Assembly: GCF_003590715.1 (NCBI RefSeq)
Contig: NZ_QQVY01000002.1
Location: 318,781-382,780, forward strand
Origin: Paracoccus sp. JM45
GTDB taxonomy: Bacteria; Pseudomonadota; Alphaproteobacteria; Rhodobacterales; Rhodobacteraceae
Length of the DNA: 64,000 bases
Reading direction: 5' to 3'
Within the stretch, counting starts at the first letter, position 1. Each line of letters begins with the position of its first letter. Made by a program: the position numbers and the translations under genes. Of this stretch, positions 28,822-37,661 are shown piece by piece. A model generated the notes under the pieces. It made no database searches, was not told the DNA's origin, and saw nothing but the letters and a program-made list of their open reading frames with translations.

Positions 28822-29742
28822 TTAGCCGCTCTTCGCGAACAAGGACCGTTGGTTTTTGTTCATATAAGTCCAGGCCACAAAGCGACTTGTTTTTTGCCCC
28901 TGTGCCATATCGACGACTTTATACTCAGCAACCTTTGCTCTCTTTAAAATTCGACCGAGCGGCTGGAGGTTGTCCTTTTTCGACACAAGAGAGGTAAACC
29001 AAAGGCATTGGTCAGCAAACTCAACGCTCTGTTCAATCATACGAGCAACAAACTTTATCTCGCCGCCCGGATACCAGAGTTCAGTATTTTGCCCACCAAA
29101 GTTGAGTTTTGTTGAATGCCCTTTTCCAAGGTTCTTCCACTTTCGCTGGGTGCCCTTGTTTGCTTGCCCGATGGACGCATGAAAAGGTGGATTGCACATA
29201 GTCAAATGAAAAGCCTCATTGAGCTGGATCACCCCGCGAAAAATATTCTCGGGTTTGCTCTGTTGCCTAAGGGTAATTCCCGAACTATTAAATTCACAGA
29301 TTTTCCGTGCCGAGTTGATCGCTCCGGCGTCGATATCGACGCCTGTGAAGTGCCAGCCGTATTCGCTTTGCCCTGTAAGCGGATACACCAAGCTCGCACC
29401 AGTACCTATGTCTAAAACCTTTATATGACGCCCTCGCGGGGTCGTCCGGTCATTGCTCTCTGCAAGCAGATCCGCGAGATAGTGGATGTAGTCGACGCGG
29501 CCCGGAATTGGTGGGCACAAGTAATTTGCGGGAATATCCCAATAATCGATATCGTAATGCGCTTTTAGCAACGCACGATTTAGCATCCGGACCGCGTTCA
29601 CGTTCTGAAAGTCAATCGTCGTCTGACCTGACGGGTTGCGGGTTGTAAATGCCTCCAGCTCGGGTGTCTGCGCCACCAGACGAACGAAATCGTAGCCCTC
29701 TGAGTGTTGATTACGAGGGTGCAGCTTTGGTTTGGTGGCCAT
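28822..29742 (-). CDS. rlmF: 23S rRNA (adenine-1618-N6)-methyltransferase
   Basis: SAM-dependent enzyme that methylates A1618 of 23S rRNA. 306 residues from ATG 29,742 (MATKPKLHPRNQHSEGYDF), with AAGGCG upstream. An earlier in-frame ATG at 29,793 lacks family-like sequence. Shows the SAM motif VLDIGTGASLVYPL, the catalytic CNPPFHAS and the downstream lid LNFGGQNTELWYPGGE, all characteristic of RlmF. Unusual as transposon cargo; it may duplicate or replace a chromosomal function. Confidence 0.92.
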   Translation of the reverse strand: MATKPKLHPRNQHSEGYDFVRLVAQTPELEAFTTRNPSGQTTIDFQNVNAVRMLNRALLKAHYDIDYWDIPANYLCPPIPGRVDYIHYLADLLAESNDRTTPRGRHIKVLDIGTGASLVYPLTGQSEYGWHFTGVDIDAGAINSARKICEFNSSGITLRQQSKPENIFRGVIQLNEAFHLTMCNPPFHASIGQANKGTQRKWKNLGKGHSTKLNFGGQNTELWYPGGEIKFVARMIEQSVEFADQCLWFTSLVSKKDNLQPLGRILKRAKVAEYKVVDMAQGQKTSRFVAWTYMNKNQRSLFAKSG

Positions 29743-30095
29743 GGAAACGCCTTCATCAAAGTTTGGTGGACGTCGCTCGCCAGACGGTTCCATCCTTGTA
29801 AGCTTTCATGCGTAAATAGTAAAATACAGAGCTGCTTGTGGGTCGCATGACCGGTCGCTCCGCGCGCGGAGGCTGGAGATTTGGTCAGTAAGCTGATTTT
29901 CCCCAGCGCGCTGTGTTACTCAGTTCTAGTAGGTCAGTACGGAAACGGCCCTTAGCCGACCTTCGCCCCACGGTCCGAATGCTGCGGTGCGGCCCGTCGA
30001 AGCAGCCGTTCGCGCATCGCGCAGCATTTTTCGACTAATACGTCGGTCTGCGGACGAAGCAGACCTTCACCGTGTCATCGCCGATGTCCGCTTCT
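29743..30095. other. Intergenic region, nothing identified
   Basis: 353 bp between the starts of rlmF and the end of dmeF. It contains the segment agccgaccttcgccccac near 29,955, a string similar to pieces in other spacers of this island (near 26,481, 62,455 and 62,780). No gene or hairpin that I would defend. Confidence 0.4.
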
Positions 30096-31055
30096 CTAGC
30101 TTTTCACACTGACAGCCTCGGTCTCGATGGTCACATGGGAAAGCTCTGCCAGATGAGCGAGTCGCTCACGGTATTCCGACGGCTGGCGCGGCGCCTTGGC
30201 ACGGACGGCGATGATTGCCCCGTGATGACCGGGGCCGAGTTGCCAGACGTGCAGGTCCGTTACCTGCTCCCCCTCGTTTTCGATGGCTTCGCGGATCCGG
30301 GCAGGAAGATCCTCGTCCTCGGGAAGGTAATCGACCAGGACGGCACCGGCGTCGGCAACAAGCCCCCAGGACCAGCGGGCGATAACCAGGGCGCCAACGA
30401 TGCCGATTATCGGATCGAGCCACACCCAGTCGTAAGCGCGACCGGCCAGCAAGGCGACGATCGCGAGGACTGATGTAAGCGCGTCGGCGAGCACGTGAAG
30501 GTAGGCTGCGCGAAGATTGTTGTCGGTCCCGTGGTGGTGATCGTGCGCGTGGCCATGATGATGTCCGTGCCCGTCGTGCAGAAGTGCCGCGCAGCCGAGA
30601 TTGACGATAAGACCGATGATCGCGACGACGGTTGCCTGTCCGAAGTTGATATCGACGGGGTTTGCCAGCCGCACCAAGCTCTCCCAGCCGATCAGCAGTG
30701 CGACGATGCCCAGCACCACCGCGCTCCCGAACCCGGCGAGATCCCCGACCTTGCCGGTGCCGAAGGTAAAGCGTGAATTGCGCGCGTGGCGCTTCGCATA
30801 GCGGTAAGACAGGGCCGTGATCATCAGGGCCGCAGCATGGGTCGACATGTGCCAGCCGTCGGCCAACAGCGCCATCGAGCCGTAATAGGTGCCGGCTGCG
30901 ACCTCGACCACCATCATCGTGGCGGTGGTGGCGATGACGGCCCAGGTGCGTCGGGCGTTCCGGTCGTGCTGAGCGCCAAGAAAGACGTGATCGTGCGTTC
31001 CGTCTTGAGTCGCGTCAACTGCCGATGAGCCATGGTTGTGAGCGTGATCGTGCAT
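30096..31055 (-). CDS. dmeF: CDF-family Co(II)/Ni(II) efflux transporter DmeF
   Basis: Inner-membrane cation diffusion facilitator, 319 residues. A His-rich N-terminus (MHDHAHNHG) and a His-rich cytoplasmic loop (HDGHGHHHGHAHDHHHG) flank six transmembrane helices. Metal-site signatures are ADGWHMSTH in helix 2 and HVLADALTS in helix 5. The C-terminal cytoplasmic domain follows. Its immediate upstream partner is a RcnR/FrmR-type repressor with the Co/Ni ligand set, which supports the DmeF assignment rather than zinc transport. Confidence 0.9.
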   Translation of the reverse strand: MHDHAHNHGSSAVDATQDGTHDHVFLGAQHDRNARRTWAVIATTATMMVVEVAAGTYYGSMALLADGWHMSTHAAALMITALSYRYAKRHARNSRFTFGTGKVGDLAGFGSAVVLGIVALLIGWESLVRLANPVDINFGQATVVAIIGLIVNLGCAALLHDGHGHHHGHAHDHHHGTDNNLRAAYLHVLADALTSVLAIVALLAGRAYDWVWLDPIIGIVGALVIARWSWGLVADAGAVLVDYLPEDEDLPARIREAIENEGEQVTDLHVWQLGPGHHGAIIAVRAKAPRQPSEYRERLAHLAELSHVTIETEAVSVKS

Positions 31056-31067
31056 GATAATGTCCCT

Positions 31068-31340
31068 TTATTTCAGGTAGCTGCGCAGGACGGAGGACAG
31101 ATCTTCGACGCCTTTTCGCCGCTCCTCTTCGTCATCGGCACCGAGCACGTGATGCTGGAGATGCGCCTCAAGAAGCTCATTGGTCAGTCCGGCGATGGCG
31201 CCGCGAACGGAGGCAACGAGATGCAGGACCTCCCCGCATTCTTTCTCCTCGTCGACGGCGCGCTCGATCGCTTCCATCTGCCCGCGCAGCCGCCGGACCC
31301 GTCCGAGGAGCTTTGTCTTGTCACTGGTCAGATGGCTCAT
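31068..31340 (-). CDS. dmeR: RcnR/FrmR-family Co/Ni-responsive repressor DmeR
   Basis: 90-residue all-helical repressor from ATG 31,340; the longer frame from 31,385 is not needed. His3, Cys35, His60 and His64 are all present, the ligand set known for nickel/cobalt sensing in RcnR, whereas copper-sensing CsoR uses Cys-His-Cys. It is 12 bp upstream of dmeF, so the pair forms one autoregulated operon behind a GC-tract palindrome at 31,352-31,371. Confidence 0.9.
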   Translation of the reverse strand: MSHLTSDKTKLLGRVRRLRGQMEAIERAVDEEKECGEVLHLVASVRGAIAGLTNELLEAHLQHHVLGADDEEERRKGVEDLSSVLRSYLK

Positions 31341-31351
31341 CGGGTTGTCCT

Positions 31352-31371
31352 TATATAGGGTAGGGGGTATA
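31352..31371. promoter_or_regulatory. Probable DmeR operator/promoter
   Basis: TATATAGGGTAGGGGGTATA lies 12 bp before the dmeR start. The G-tract flanked by TATA arms is the form of RcnR/CsoR-class operators, which are G/C tracts inside an inverted repeat. Metal-free DmeR would block the dmeRF promoter here. Confidence 0.65.
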
Positions 31372-31488
31372 GGTATTTTGAACACGTTCCCTGAAGAAGT
31401 TCAAGCGTGGAGCGCCAAGGCGCACTAACTGCTCATCAGACCTTGTTCCGCCGGAAAGCGGCGTTTCACCAATCGTCGGAGCCCATTA

Positions 31489-32379
31489 ATGTCGACAACC
31501 ATCAAGCTCGCGATCGGGAGCATCTTCGTCGGCGTGATTGTCCTGGCGATCAAGATGCTCGCATGGTGGCTCACCGGATCGGTGGCGCTGTTTTCCGACG
31601 CTCTCGAGAGCACCGTCAACGTCGCAACCGCGTTCGCAGCTCTGATCGCGATCCGGATCGCGGCGCGTCCGGCGGATGCGTCCCACCCTTACGGTCATGA
31701 CAAGGCCGAGTTCTTTAGCGCGGTGCTTGAGGGCGTGATGATCATAATCGCCGCGCTTCTGATCCTGCGCGAGGCATACCACGGGTTTCTGAATCCGGTG
31801 GCACTCGACCTGCCGATCGAGGGCCTCCTAGTGAACGGTGTTGCGACCGCCATCAACGCAGTCTGGGCGTGGATTCTCGTGAGACGTGGTCGCGCGGCGA
31901 AGTCGCCGGCACTGATCGCCGGTGGGAGGCACCTCTTTACCGACGTCATAACCTCTGCCGGCGTAGCGTTCGGGGTTCTTCTAGCGATCGTGACCGGGTG
32001 GTGGATACTCGACCCGATGATGGCAGCAGGGGTTGCGATCAACATCCTCTGGTCTGGGTCAAAGGTGGTGAAGGAATCATTGAGCGGGCTGATGGACGAG
32101 GCCGTGCCGCAAAATACGCTTGAAACCATTCGCACTGTCATCTCGAGGGAAGCCGATGGAGCGATGGAAGCCCACGATCTGCGGACCCGGCATGCTGGCA
32201 GCTCGACGTTCATCGACTTCCATCTCGTGGTGCCCGGCGAAACGACAGTGTTTGATGCGCACGAGATCTGCGATCACATCGAGGCTGCGCTTATGGAAAG
32301 AGTGCCTGGCGCGATGATCACCATACATATCGAGCCAGAGCACAAGCAGAAGCACTCTGGTATCGTCGTCTTGGCGTGA
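31489..32379 (+). CDS. CDF-family cation efflux transporter (FieF-like)
   Basis: 296 residues, six transmembrane helices and a C-terminal cytoplasmic domain. Metal-site residues appear in ALFSDALEST (helix 2) and HLFTDVITS (helix 5), the first as D-A-x-x-S rather than H-x-x-x-D, close to the FieF/YiiP form that moves Zn, Fe or Cd. No His-rich loop, unlike the neighbouring DmeF. Divergent from dmeR, with about 150 bp between starts. Confidence 0.85.
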   Translation: MSTTIKLAIGSIFVGVIVLAIKMLAWWLTGSVALFSDALESTVNVATAFAALIAIRIAARPADASHPYGHDKAEFFSAVLEGVMIIIAALLILREAYHGFLNPVALDLPIEGLLVNGVATAINAVWAWILVRRGRAAKSPALIAGGRHLFTDVITSAGVAFGVLLAIVTGWWILDPMMAAGVAINILWSGSKVVKESLSGLMDEAVPQNTLETIRTVISREADGAMEAHDLRTRHAGSSTFIDFHLVVPGETTVFDAHEICDHIEAALMERVPGAMITIHIEPEHKQKHSGIVVLA

Positions 32380-32788
32380 AGGTGACGTCCGCTGAGGTTA
32401 ACACTGCTTCTGGTGGATCATAGCGAACGTTCTTGGCTGTCCAGCCATATCAGCCATTCGCCACTTTACAGAAATTCGGCAAATTGGGCTCAAACCGGAC
32501 TTGCGGCGGTGCGGCACGTAAACCTTGACCTTGCAGGCTTCGGTGCGACCAACCGGATGACCGGTTCCAGCCTTGAGCGGTCTCATGTTTTGTGACCAGT
32601 CAGTCGAGAGAGCACATGCAGGGAAGGCGAAAGCAGACACTCGCAGCCATCTACATCAGCGTCTGCTAAGCAGCACAAAGTATGAATTCACCGCGTTTGC
32701 GCCACTGGCCGTGTTCATCAAAAAGCTGTTTTTGTGTTATACGTCAAAGAGATTGCTGCATGTCTCAAACCATGCAGCCAAACCCTTA
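32380..32788. other. Intergenic region, nothing identified
   Basis: 409 bp between convergent gene ends. No frame with a ribosome site or recognisable family. The base composition is lower in GC than the adjacent transporter genes, suggesting a junction between separately acquired segments. Confidence 0.4.
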
Positions 32789-33247
32789 TCACTCGGCGTT
32801 CTCGACCAGCCAGGTGGCCATCTTTTCAATCTCACCAACCTGTGCGGCAATAATTTCGCCTGCAAGTTCGATCATCTGCGGGTCATCGCCATGCTCGAGC
32901 AGAACCTGCGCCATGTCGATTGCGCCTTGGTGGTGGGCGATCATGGCACAGGCGAATGCCACATCGGCATCCTCATGCATAAGACCTTCTTCCATTGCTG
33001 GCATGGTGATTGCCATCCTGCGCATGTTTTCCCGCACATGTTCTGGCATTGAACCTATATTGGTGCTCTCGGGCACCGTATCGTCCGCCTGACCACCGTG
33101 GCCCATTGCCGAATGATCCATTTCCCCTGATGCAGAGGCAGTCGTGCATTGTTCGGGAAGTCGGAACTCGGCATCCTGCGCAAGGGCCGGTGCTGAAAGT
33201 GCAAATGCCGCAATGGCAGCTGCGAAGGCGGTCGTCGTCATGTTCAT
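32789..33247 (-). CDS. Periplasmic DUF305 protein
   Basis: 152 residues with a Sec signal ending SAPALAQD. The mature chain is rich in Met and His (GEMDHSAMGHGG, MRRMAITMPAMEEGLMHED) and carries the DUF305 core ACAMIAHHQGAIDMAQV. DUF305 proteins form a ferritin-like helical fold and several are copper-induced periplasmic metal binders. Third gene of a minus-strand group headed by the membrane DUF305 protein at 34,699, opposite a CsoR-type repressor, so a copper role is likely. Confidence 0.85.
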   Translation of the reverse strand: MNMTTTAFAAAIAAFALSAPALAQDAEFRLPEQCTTASASGEMDHSAMGHGGQADDTVPESTNIGSMPEHVRENMRRMAITMPAMEEGLMHEDADVAFACAMIAHHQGAIDMAQVLLEHGDDPQMIELAGEIIAAQVGEIEKMATWLVENAE

Positions 33248-33297
33248 TTTAGAACTCTCCGGTTTTCATCGACATAAAAAATTTTGTGAGGGACGTT

Positions 33298-34113
33298 TCA
33301 GGCCAGGATCCACATCGCCAGCATCCAGAGCCCCATGCCGAGCATGATCAGGTTCTCGCTAAGTGAAATGAACCCAAGCGGCACATTCGATCCGCCGCCA
33401 ACACAGGCGCATTTCAGGTCACGCTTTTCGATATAGACCGCTTTGATGACGCTCACCGCACCGATGGTGCCGATGAAGATGCCAACCGGTGCCACCAGCC
33501 AGATCAAAGCGGAACTGGAGCCGATCAGAGCCATCATGCCCACGCCCGCATAGAGTTCGGCGAAAGGATAGGCAAAGCCGTAGGGGACGTATTTCTGGGC
33601 CAGCAGATCGTAGCCGAGAAAGCCATTCACGAAGCCCTCTACGTCCTGCAGCTTCTGGATCGCAAGAACGACCATCGAGGCGGCGAAAAGCCACTTGAGG
33701 AACGTGAGGAATGGAAAGCCGTCGTAAAGGTTCATCACGATGGCAAGCGCCATCAACGCCGTGGCGGAAAAGATCGCGATGACGGGCGTATAGGTGGTGT
33801 CGTCCTTGCCCAGAACCTTATGGCCGAAATGTTTCTTCAGGTCGGTATAGCCGCCGACCTGTTCGCCGTCGATGAAGGTGATTGGCGTTGTAGCAACGCC
33901 ATGCGCTTGCTTGAAGGCGTCCACTTCGTCGCGGGTCGTCAGCAGGTTGTCATCTACGGTATAACCTTTGCGCTGCAACATGGATTTGGATTTCAAGCCG
34001 AAAGGGCAAAGATGGCCTGGCATGACCATCCGATAGAGTGACGCGGTCTTTTCCGGGCCCTTGCTTTTGGCGCGGGCGGTCTCCGGACCATCGATCATAT
34101 CTGCAGTCGGCAT
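33298..34113 (-). CDS. Glutaredoxin - MauE/DoxX-like membrane fusion protein
   Basis: 271 residues from ATG 34,113, which has GGAGA upstream; a longer start at 34,188 would overlap the next gene. The N-terminal glutaredoxin domain has PGHLCPFGLKSK and the cis-proline VATTPITFIDG with EQVGGYTDL. The C-terminal half has four hydrophobic helices (for example TPVIAIFSATALMALAIVMN) of the MauE/DoxX type, and a loop DLKCACVGGGSN with two Cys. It probably passes electrons across or at the inner membrane to periplasmic thiols under copper stress. Function inferred from fold and neighbours. Confidence 0.8.
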   Translation of the reverse strand: MPTADMIDGPETARAKSKGPEKTASLYRMVMPGHLCPFGLKSKSMLQRKGYTVDDNLLTTRDEVDAFKQAHGVATTPITFIDGEQVGGYTDLKKHFGHKVLGKDDTTYTPVIAIFSATALMALAIVMNLYDGFPFLTFLKWLFAASMVVLAIQKLQDVEGFVNGFLGYDLLAQKYVPYGFAYPFAELYAGVGMMALIGSSSALIWLVAPVGIFIGTIGAVSVIKAVYIEKRDLKCACVGGGSNVPLGFISLSENLIMLGMGLWMLAMWILA

Positions 34114-34141
34114 GAGATGTTCTCCGTTTATCTGCTGTCGG

Positions 34142-34699
34142 TCACTTGTATTGTTCATCGCGGGGGGTGCCTGCAGGCGCATCTCCATTCGCCTCGATAT
34201 CCGCGATGTAGAGCTTCATTTCCGCAATTTCGGCGCGCTGCGCGTCAATGATCGCATCGGCGAGTGCCCGCACGCGGGGGTCAGAGATATTGGCACGTTC
34301 ACTGGTCAGGATCGCGATGGAGTGGTGTGGGATCATCGCTTTCATCCACGCCACATCGCTGACCGTCGCCTGTGACCGGACCATCCCAAGGCCAAGTGCA
34401 AACGCAGCCAAGGCACCGACGAAGATCGCCACGTTCGCACGTCTGTTGGCATACATTCCCAGCATAAAGGCGAGCATGATGATCGCCATGATGCCCCCCA
34501 TGTAGAGGGCCATCCACATACGGGTCTGCGAGAAGAAAACATGATCAAGCGAATAGGTATTGAGATACATCAGCCCGAACATCACGACCGTAGAAGTCAT
34601 GATCATCCAAAGGAACCGTCCGTATCCGCCTCCCTTGCTGCCAGACCTATCGTGATGCGTCGCGCGTCGATCCACTGTAATGTCTTCTTTCTGTGCCAT
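34142..34699 (-). CDS. Membrane-anchored DUF305 protein
   Basis: 185 residues with three predicted membrane helices (MTSTVVMFGLMYLNTY, ALYMGGIMAIIMLAFMLGMY, VAIFVGALAAFALGLGMV) followed by a periplasmic DUF305 core with WMKAMIPHHSIAILTSERA. The paired His and Met residues are typical metal-binding candidates. First gene of the putative copper operon, directly behind the CsoR-type palindrome and divergent from the repressor gene. Confidence 0.85.
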   Translation of the reverse strand: MAQKEDITVDRRATHHDRSGSKGGGYGRFLWMIMTSTVVMFGLMYLNTYSLDHVFFSQTRMWMALYMGGIMAIIMLAFMLGMYANRRANVAIFVGALAAFALGLGMVRSQATVSDVAWMKAMIPHHSIAILTSERANISDPRVRALADAIIDAQRAEIAEMKLYIADIEANGDAPAGTPRDEQYK

Positions 34700-34713
34700 C
34701 GCTTGCCTCGCTC

Positions 34714-34734
34714 ATATACCCATATGGGGTATAT
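34714..34734. promoter_or_regulatory. Probable CsoR operator between divergent copper genes
   Basis: A 21-bp inverted repeat: arm ATATACCC at 34,714-34,721 and arm GGGGTATAT ending at 34,734, centred on CATATG. It lies 15 bp before the DUF305 start and 48 bp before csoR, matching CsoR-class sites (TACCC...GGGTA). Confidence 0.75.
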
Positions 34735-34781
34735 AACAAGAAAGTCGATGGCAGGTTCCAGAATGCAGGGAGACGCGAAAC

Positions 34782-35054
34782 GTGAAGGCAAATAAGGACA
34801 GGACGTTGGACCGGCTTTCCCGGCTGGAAGGACAGGTGCGAGGGGTCGCCGGTATGGTCGAGGCGGACCGCTACTGCATGGACATTCTGGCGCAGACCGC
34901 GGCAATCCGTTCTGCGATCCTTGGTGTCGAAAAGCTTATCCTGGAAAACCACGCAAAGCATTGCGTCGAAACCGCCATCCAAAGCGGTGACCCTGAAGAA
35001 CAGCGCGCGAAGTTTGCCGAGCTAATTGGGCTTCTGCAAAAGGCGTCGCGGTAA
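34782..35054 (+). CDS. csoR: CsoR-type copper-responsive repressor
   Basis: 90-residue helical repressor. Cys32, His57 and Cys61 reproduce the Cys-x24-His-x3-Cys spacing of Cu(I)-binding CsoR (Cys36, His61, Cys65 in the reference protein). It lacks the N-terminal His of RcnR, which separates it from the DmeR paralogue 3.7 kb away. Divergent from the DUF305/Grx-MauE operon across the palindrome, which it should repress until Cu(I) binds. Confidence 0.9.
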   Translation: MKANKDRTLDRLSRLEGQVRGVAGMVEADRYCMDILAQTAAIRSAILGVEKLILENHAKHCVETAIQSGDPEEQRAKFAELIGLLQKASR

Positions 35055-35526
35055 AGTATCCGGTCAGGCTACTTTGGAGGCGTCAACATTCATCGTTTTT
35101 GAACACTGTGAGATAGGTGCAGGAGAGGCGGGCATTCAGTGATCCGCGTTACAGCTTTGGAACTGCCGCTTGTGAATGCGTTTGCCCGCCTGTGAAAGCA
35201 GTATGACCTTTTGGTCGGGCAAAAGGTCAAAATAGCGTTTTTGCTTGACACTCGCAGGCTGTCTTCGGGATCGGCAATTACGGTTCTAGTATTGCCCGCC
35301 TGACAGTGGATTCCCCGTCTGGAATGTGTGGGCGACGCTCTAACAGTGTGCGGCGCAACGTTGCCGCTCCCCCGATGGGATTCATGCGTCAGGTGTGGAA
35401 CACTAGCTATAGTCACATCTCTTGGGCAAACTGTTTCACAGCTGTAGAACAGCATCGACGCGAAGAGACTATAGTCCGTTCATTCAGCGAGGGCCTTTGG
35501 CATCCTCCAGCATCAGATCGTCATGG
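35055..35526. other. Intergenic region, nothing identified
   Basis: 472 bp after csoR with no gene that carries a ribosome site or family resemblance. Composition is mixed and mildly AT-rich compared with the high-GC block that starts at 35,527. Confidence 0.4.
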
Positions 35527-36459
35527 TCACGACGACAAGTCACCTTTCTCATGTCCAAACAGCTGAGCGCCCTGATGCGCGTGATCTGGCCTTTCGAACT
35601 CGAGGGTCGAATGCAAGATGGCAAACTGCTCACTCAGGCGGTGTTTGATCGCTGCCTTCACAGCCTCGATGCTGCGCCATCCCTGGTCGGTCAGGATCAC
35701 GTGGCAGTCGAGCGCGGCATCGTGTTCCTGCATCTGCCAGAGATGGACATGGTGGACATCCTGGACGCCCTCTGTTTCGCGAAGTGTGCGGACAACGGCA
35801 TCTCCATCCATGTCCGGGGGGCTGCCCAGCATCAGCGTCCGGATCGGATCGCCAATTTCGGTCGCCGCCAGATAAAGAATATAAAGAGCAATCCCGATCG
35901 TGATGGCCGGATCGACCCACCACAGGTCGTAGAGCAGGATCAATGTGCCACCGACTATGACTGCAACTGATGCAAGAGCGTCGGACAGGTTGTGCAGAAA
36001 CAGTGCGCGAATGTTGACGCTGCCTTTTTGCATCGACCAGGTCAAAAAGGCCGTCAGCGTATCGATGACCAGCGCCACGCCACCGAGGATCACGACGGTC
36101 CAACCGGCCACCTGCGGCGGGTCGATCAACCGCATGCCGCCTTCGTAGAGCAGGTAGACCCCGATCAGGATCAGCGTCGTGTAGTTGATCAAGGCGGCGA
36201 CGATTTCGATCCTGCCATACCCGAAGGTCATGGCAGCATCTGCTGGACGGCGGGCGATCTTGCGAGCGGCGAAGGCGATGACCAGCGACGCCATATCCGA
36301 GAAATTGTGAAGCGCATCGGCAATCAGTGCCAGGCTGCCCGACAGAAGGCCGCCGATAATCTGAGCAACTGTCAGGAGGGCATTGGCCCATATCGCCAGC
36401 GATACGCGGCGATCGCCGCTGGAGGCATCGAGATGCGTGTGACCCTCACCATGTGGCAT
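35527..36459 (-). CDS. CDF-family cation efflux transporter (CzcD-like)
   Basis: 310 residues, third CDF pump of the island. His-containing N-terminus (MPHGEGHTHLD), helix-2 site ALIADALHNFSDM and helix-5 site LHNLSDALASV, both of the H-x-x-x-D type used for Zn/Co/Cd. C-terminal domain with VHHVHLWQM. It likely exports zinc or cobalt from the cytoplasm. It stands alone, without an adjacent regulator. Confidence 0.87.
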   Translation of the reverse strand: MPHGEGHTHLDASSGDRRVSLAIWANALLTVAQIIGGLLSGSLALIADALHNFSDMASLVIAFAARKIARRPADAAMTFGYGRIEIVAALINYTTLILIGVYLLYEGGMRLIDPPQVAGWTVVILGGVALVIDTLTAFLTWSMQKGSVNIRALFLHNLSDALASVAVIVGGTLILLYDLWWVDPAITIGIALYILYLAATEIGDPIRTLMLGSPPDMDGDAVVRTLRETEGVQDVHHVHLWQMQEHDAALDCHVILTDQGWRSIEAVKAAIKHRLSEQFAILHSTLEFERPDHAHQGAQLFGHEKGDLSS

Positions 36460-36583
36460 GTTTCATCTCCAAGGCTGTTGTCGATGTCATTGCTGTTCGT
36501 ATCCTGACCAAGCGCAAATCTAAAAACAATCGGAATTCATCGGGACAGGGTCCCATATCCGATCTATCCAACGCGAGATCCTG

Positions 36584-37186
36584 CTATTCCAATGCGCGGC
36601 GGATCTTCGGCACCGCATAGCGATAGTCCTCATGATAATCGATGATGCTGACAAAGCGTCCATCAGCATCGAACAGGAACACGCCCGCCGTGTGATCCAT
36701 CGTGTAATCACCGTCATCCTGGGGCACTTTCCTGAATGACGCTCGAAACCCATCGACGGCCTGTTCAATCTGGGGCAGAGGGCCTGTCAGGCCGATGATC
36801 CGGGGATCGAAATTCGACAAGTAATCGCCCAGGATCTCAGGCGTATCCCGCCCCGGATCGACCGAAATCAGCACCGTGTTCATCCGGTCGGCCTCGGGAC
36901 CGATCTCTTCCAGCCAGATCGAGATATCGCTCAACGTGGTCGGGCAGATGTCGGGGCACCAAGTAAAGCCGAAAAACACCATCGTCGGACGGCCGAGCCA
37001 ATCCTTGGGTTGAACCGTGTCGCCCGATTGGTCCGTCAGGGCAAAGGACATTTGATCGATCGGCAACGGCAGGATGCCCGCCGCCTGCCGATCCCCATCG
37101 CGTGTCTGCCACCAACCGAGAACGAGCATGAACAATACCGCGGCAACTGCTACGACGCCGACGCGCATCAGGGTTGGAGGCTTCAT
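36584..37186 (-). CDS. SCO1/SenC family copper chaperone (second copy)
   Basis: 200 residues with an N-terminal membrane anchor (VGVVAVAAVLFMLVLGWW) and a periplasmic thioredoxin fold. The copper site is complete: CPDIC with Cys77 and Cys81, and a distal His in TMDHTAG. SCO proteins load CuA of cytochrome c oxidase or reduce its thiols. Overlaps the PCuAC gene by 4 bp, so translated from the same message as the other SCO protein. Confidence 0.9.
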   Translation of the reverse strand: MKPPTLMRVGVVAVAAVLFMLVLGWWQTRDGDRQAAGILPLPIDQMSFALTDQSGDTVQPKDWLGRPTMVFFGFTWCPDICPTTLSDISIWLEEIGPEADRMNTVLISVDPGRDTPEILGDYLSNFDPRIIGLTGPLPQIEQAVDGFRASFRKVPQDDGDYTMDHTAGVFLFDADGRFVSIIDYHEDYRYAVPKIRRALE

Positions 37187-37656
37187 TCGTCGGGTGAGGG
37201 GCAGGTGGGTTCGCTGGCGCCGATATTCTGGATAGTGACAGGGATGGTCACCTTACCCGCATCTCGGAACGTCAGGGTCACGGGAAAGGTCTCGCCCTCT
37301 TCCAATACCTGTGTCAGCTCCATCAGCATGGCGTGATAACCCCCCGGTTCCAGCGCGACCTGGCCCTCTGCGGGGACCGGAACCTCCATCGCATGGGGCA
37401 TCGAGGCGACGCCGTCGGTCATGACCGTCTGGTGCAGCATGGGCATATCTGCTGCAGGTGTGGTGATGGACATCAGTGCATCATCTGCCGTGCCGGAATT
37501 TCGGATGGTTAGATAGACCACGCCGGGCCGCGCTGTGCCAATGGAGGCACGGGACCATGCCTGAGAGACCTCCAGGGGACCGACCGTCACGGTTTCGCAG
37601 GCCAGGGCAGGGCCCGCGGCGGCGATCAGGGCGAGGGTGGCGAAGATGCGTTTCAT
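37183..37656 (-). CDS. Periplasmic PCu(A)C copper chaperone
   Basis: 157 residues from ATG 37,656, with a Sec signal ending AAGPALA. The metal site is spread over MLHQTVMTDG, MPHAMEV and GGYHAMLM, the His/Met set known for PCu(A)C proteins that deliver Cu(I) to CuA sites. An alternative GTG start at 37,665 would overlap the upstream SCO gene by 4 bp. Sandwiched between two SCO genes in one operon. Confidence 0.9.
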   Translation of the reverse strand: MKRIFATLALIAAAGPALACETVTVGPLEVSQAWSRASIGTARPGVVYLTIRNSGTADDALMSITTPAADMPMLHQTVMTDGVASMPHAMEVPVPAEGQVALEPGGYHAMLMELTQVLEEGETFPVTLTFRDAGKVTIPVTIQNIGASEPTCPSPDE

Positions 37657-37661
37657 GTGGG

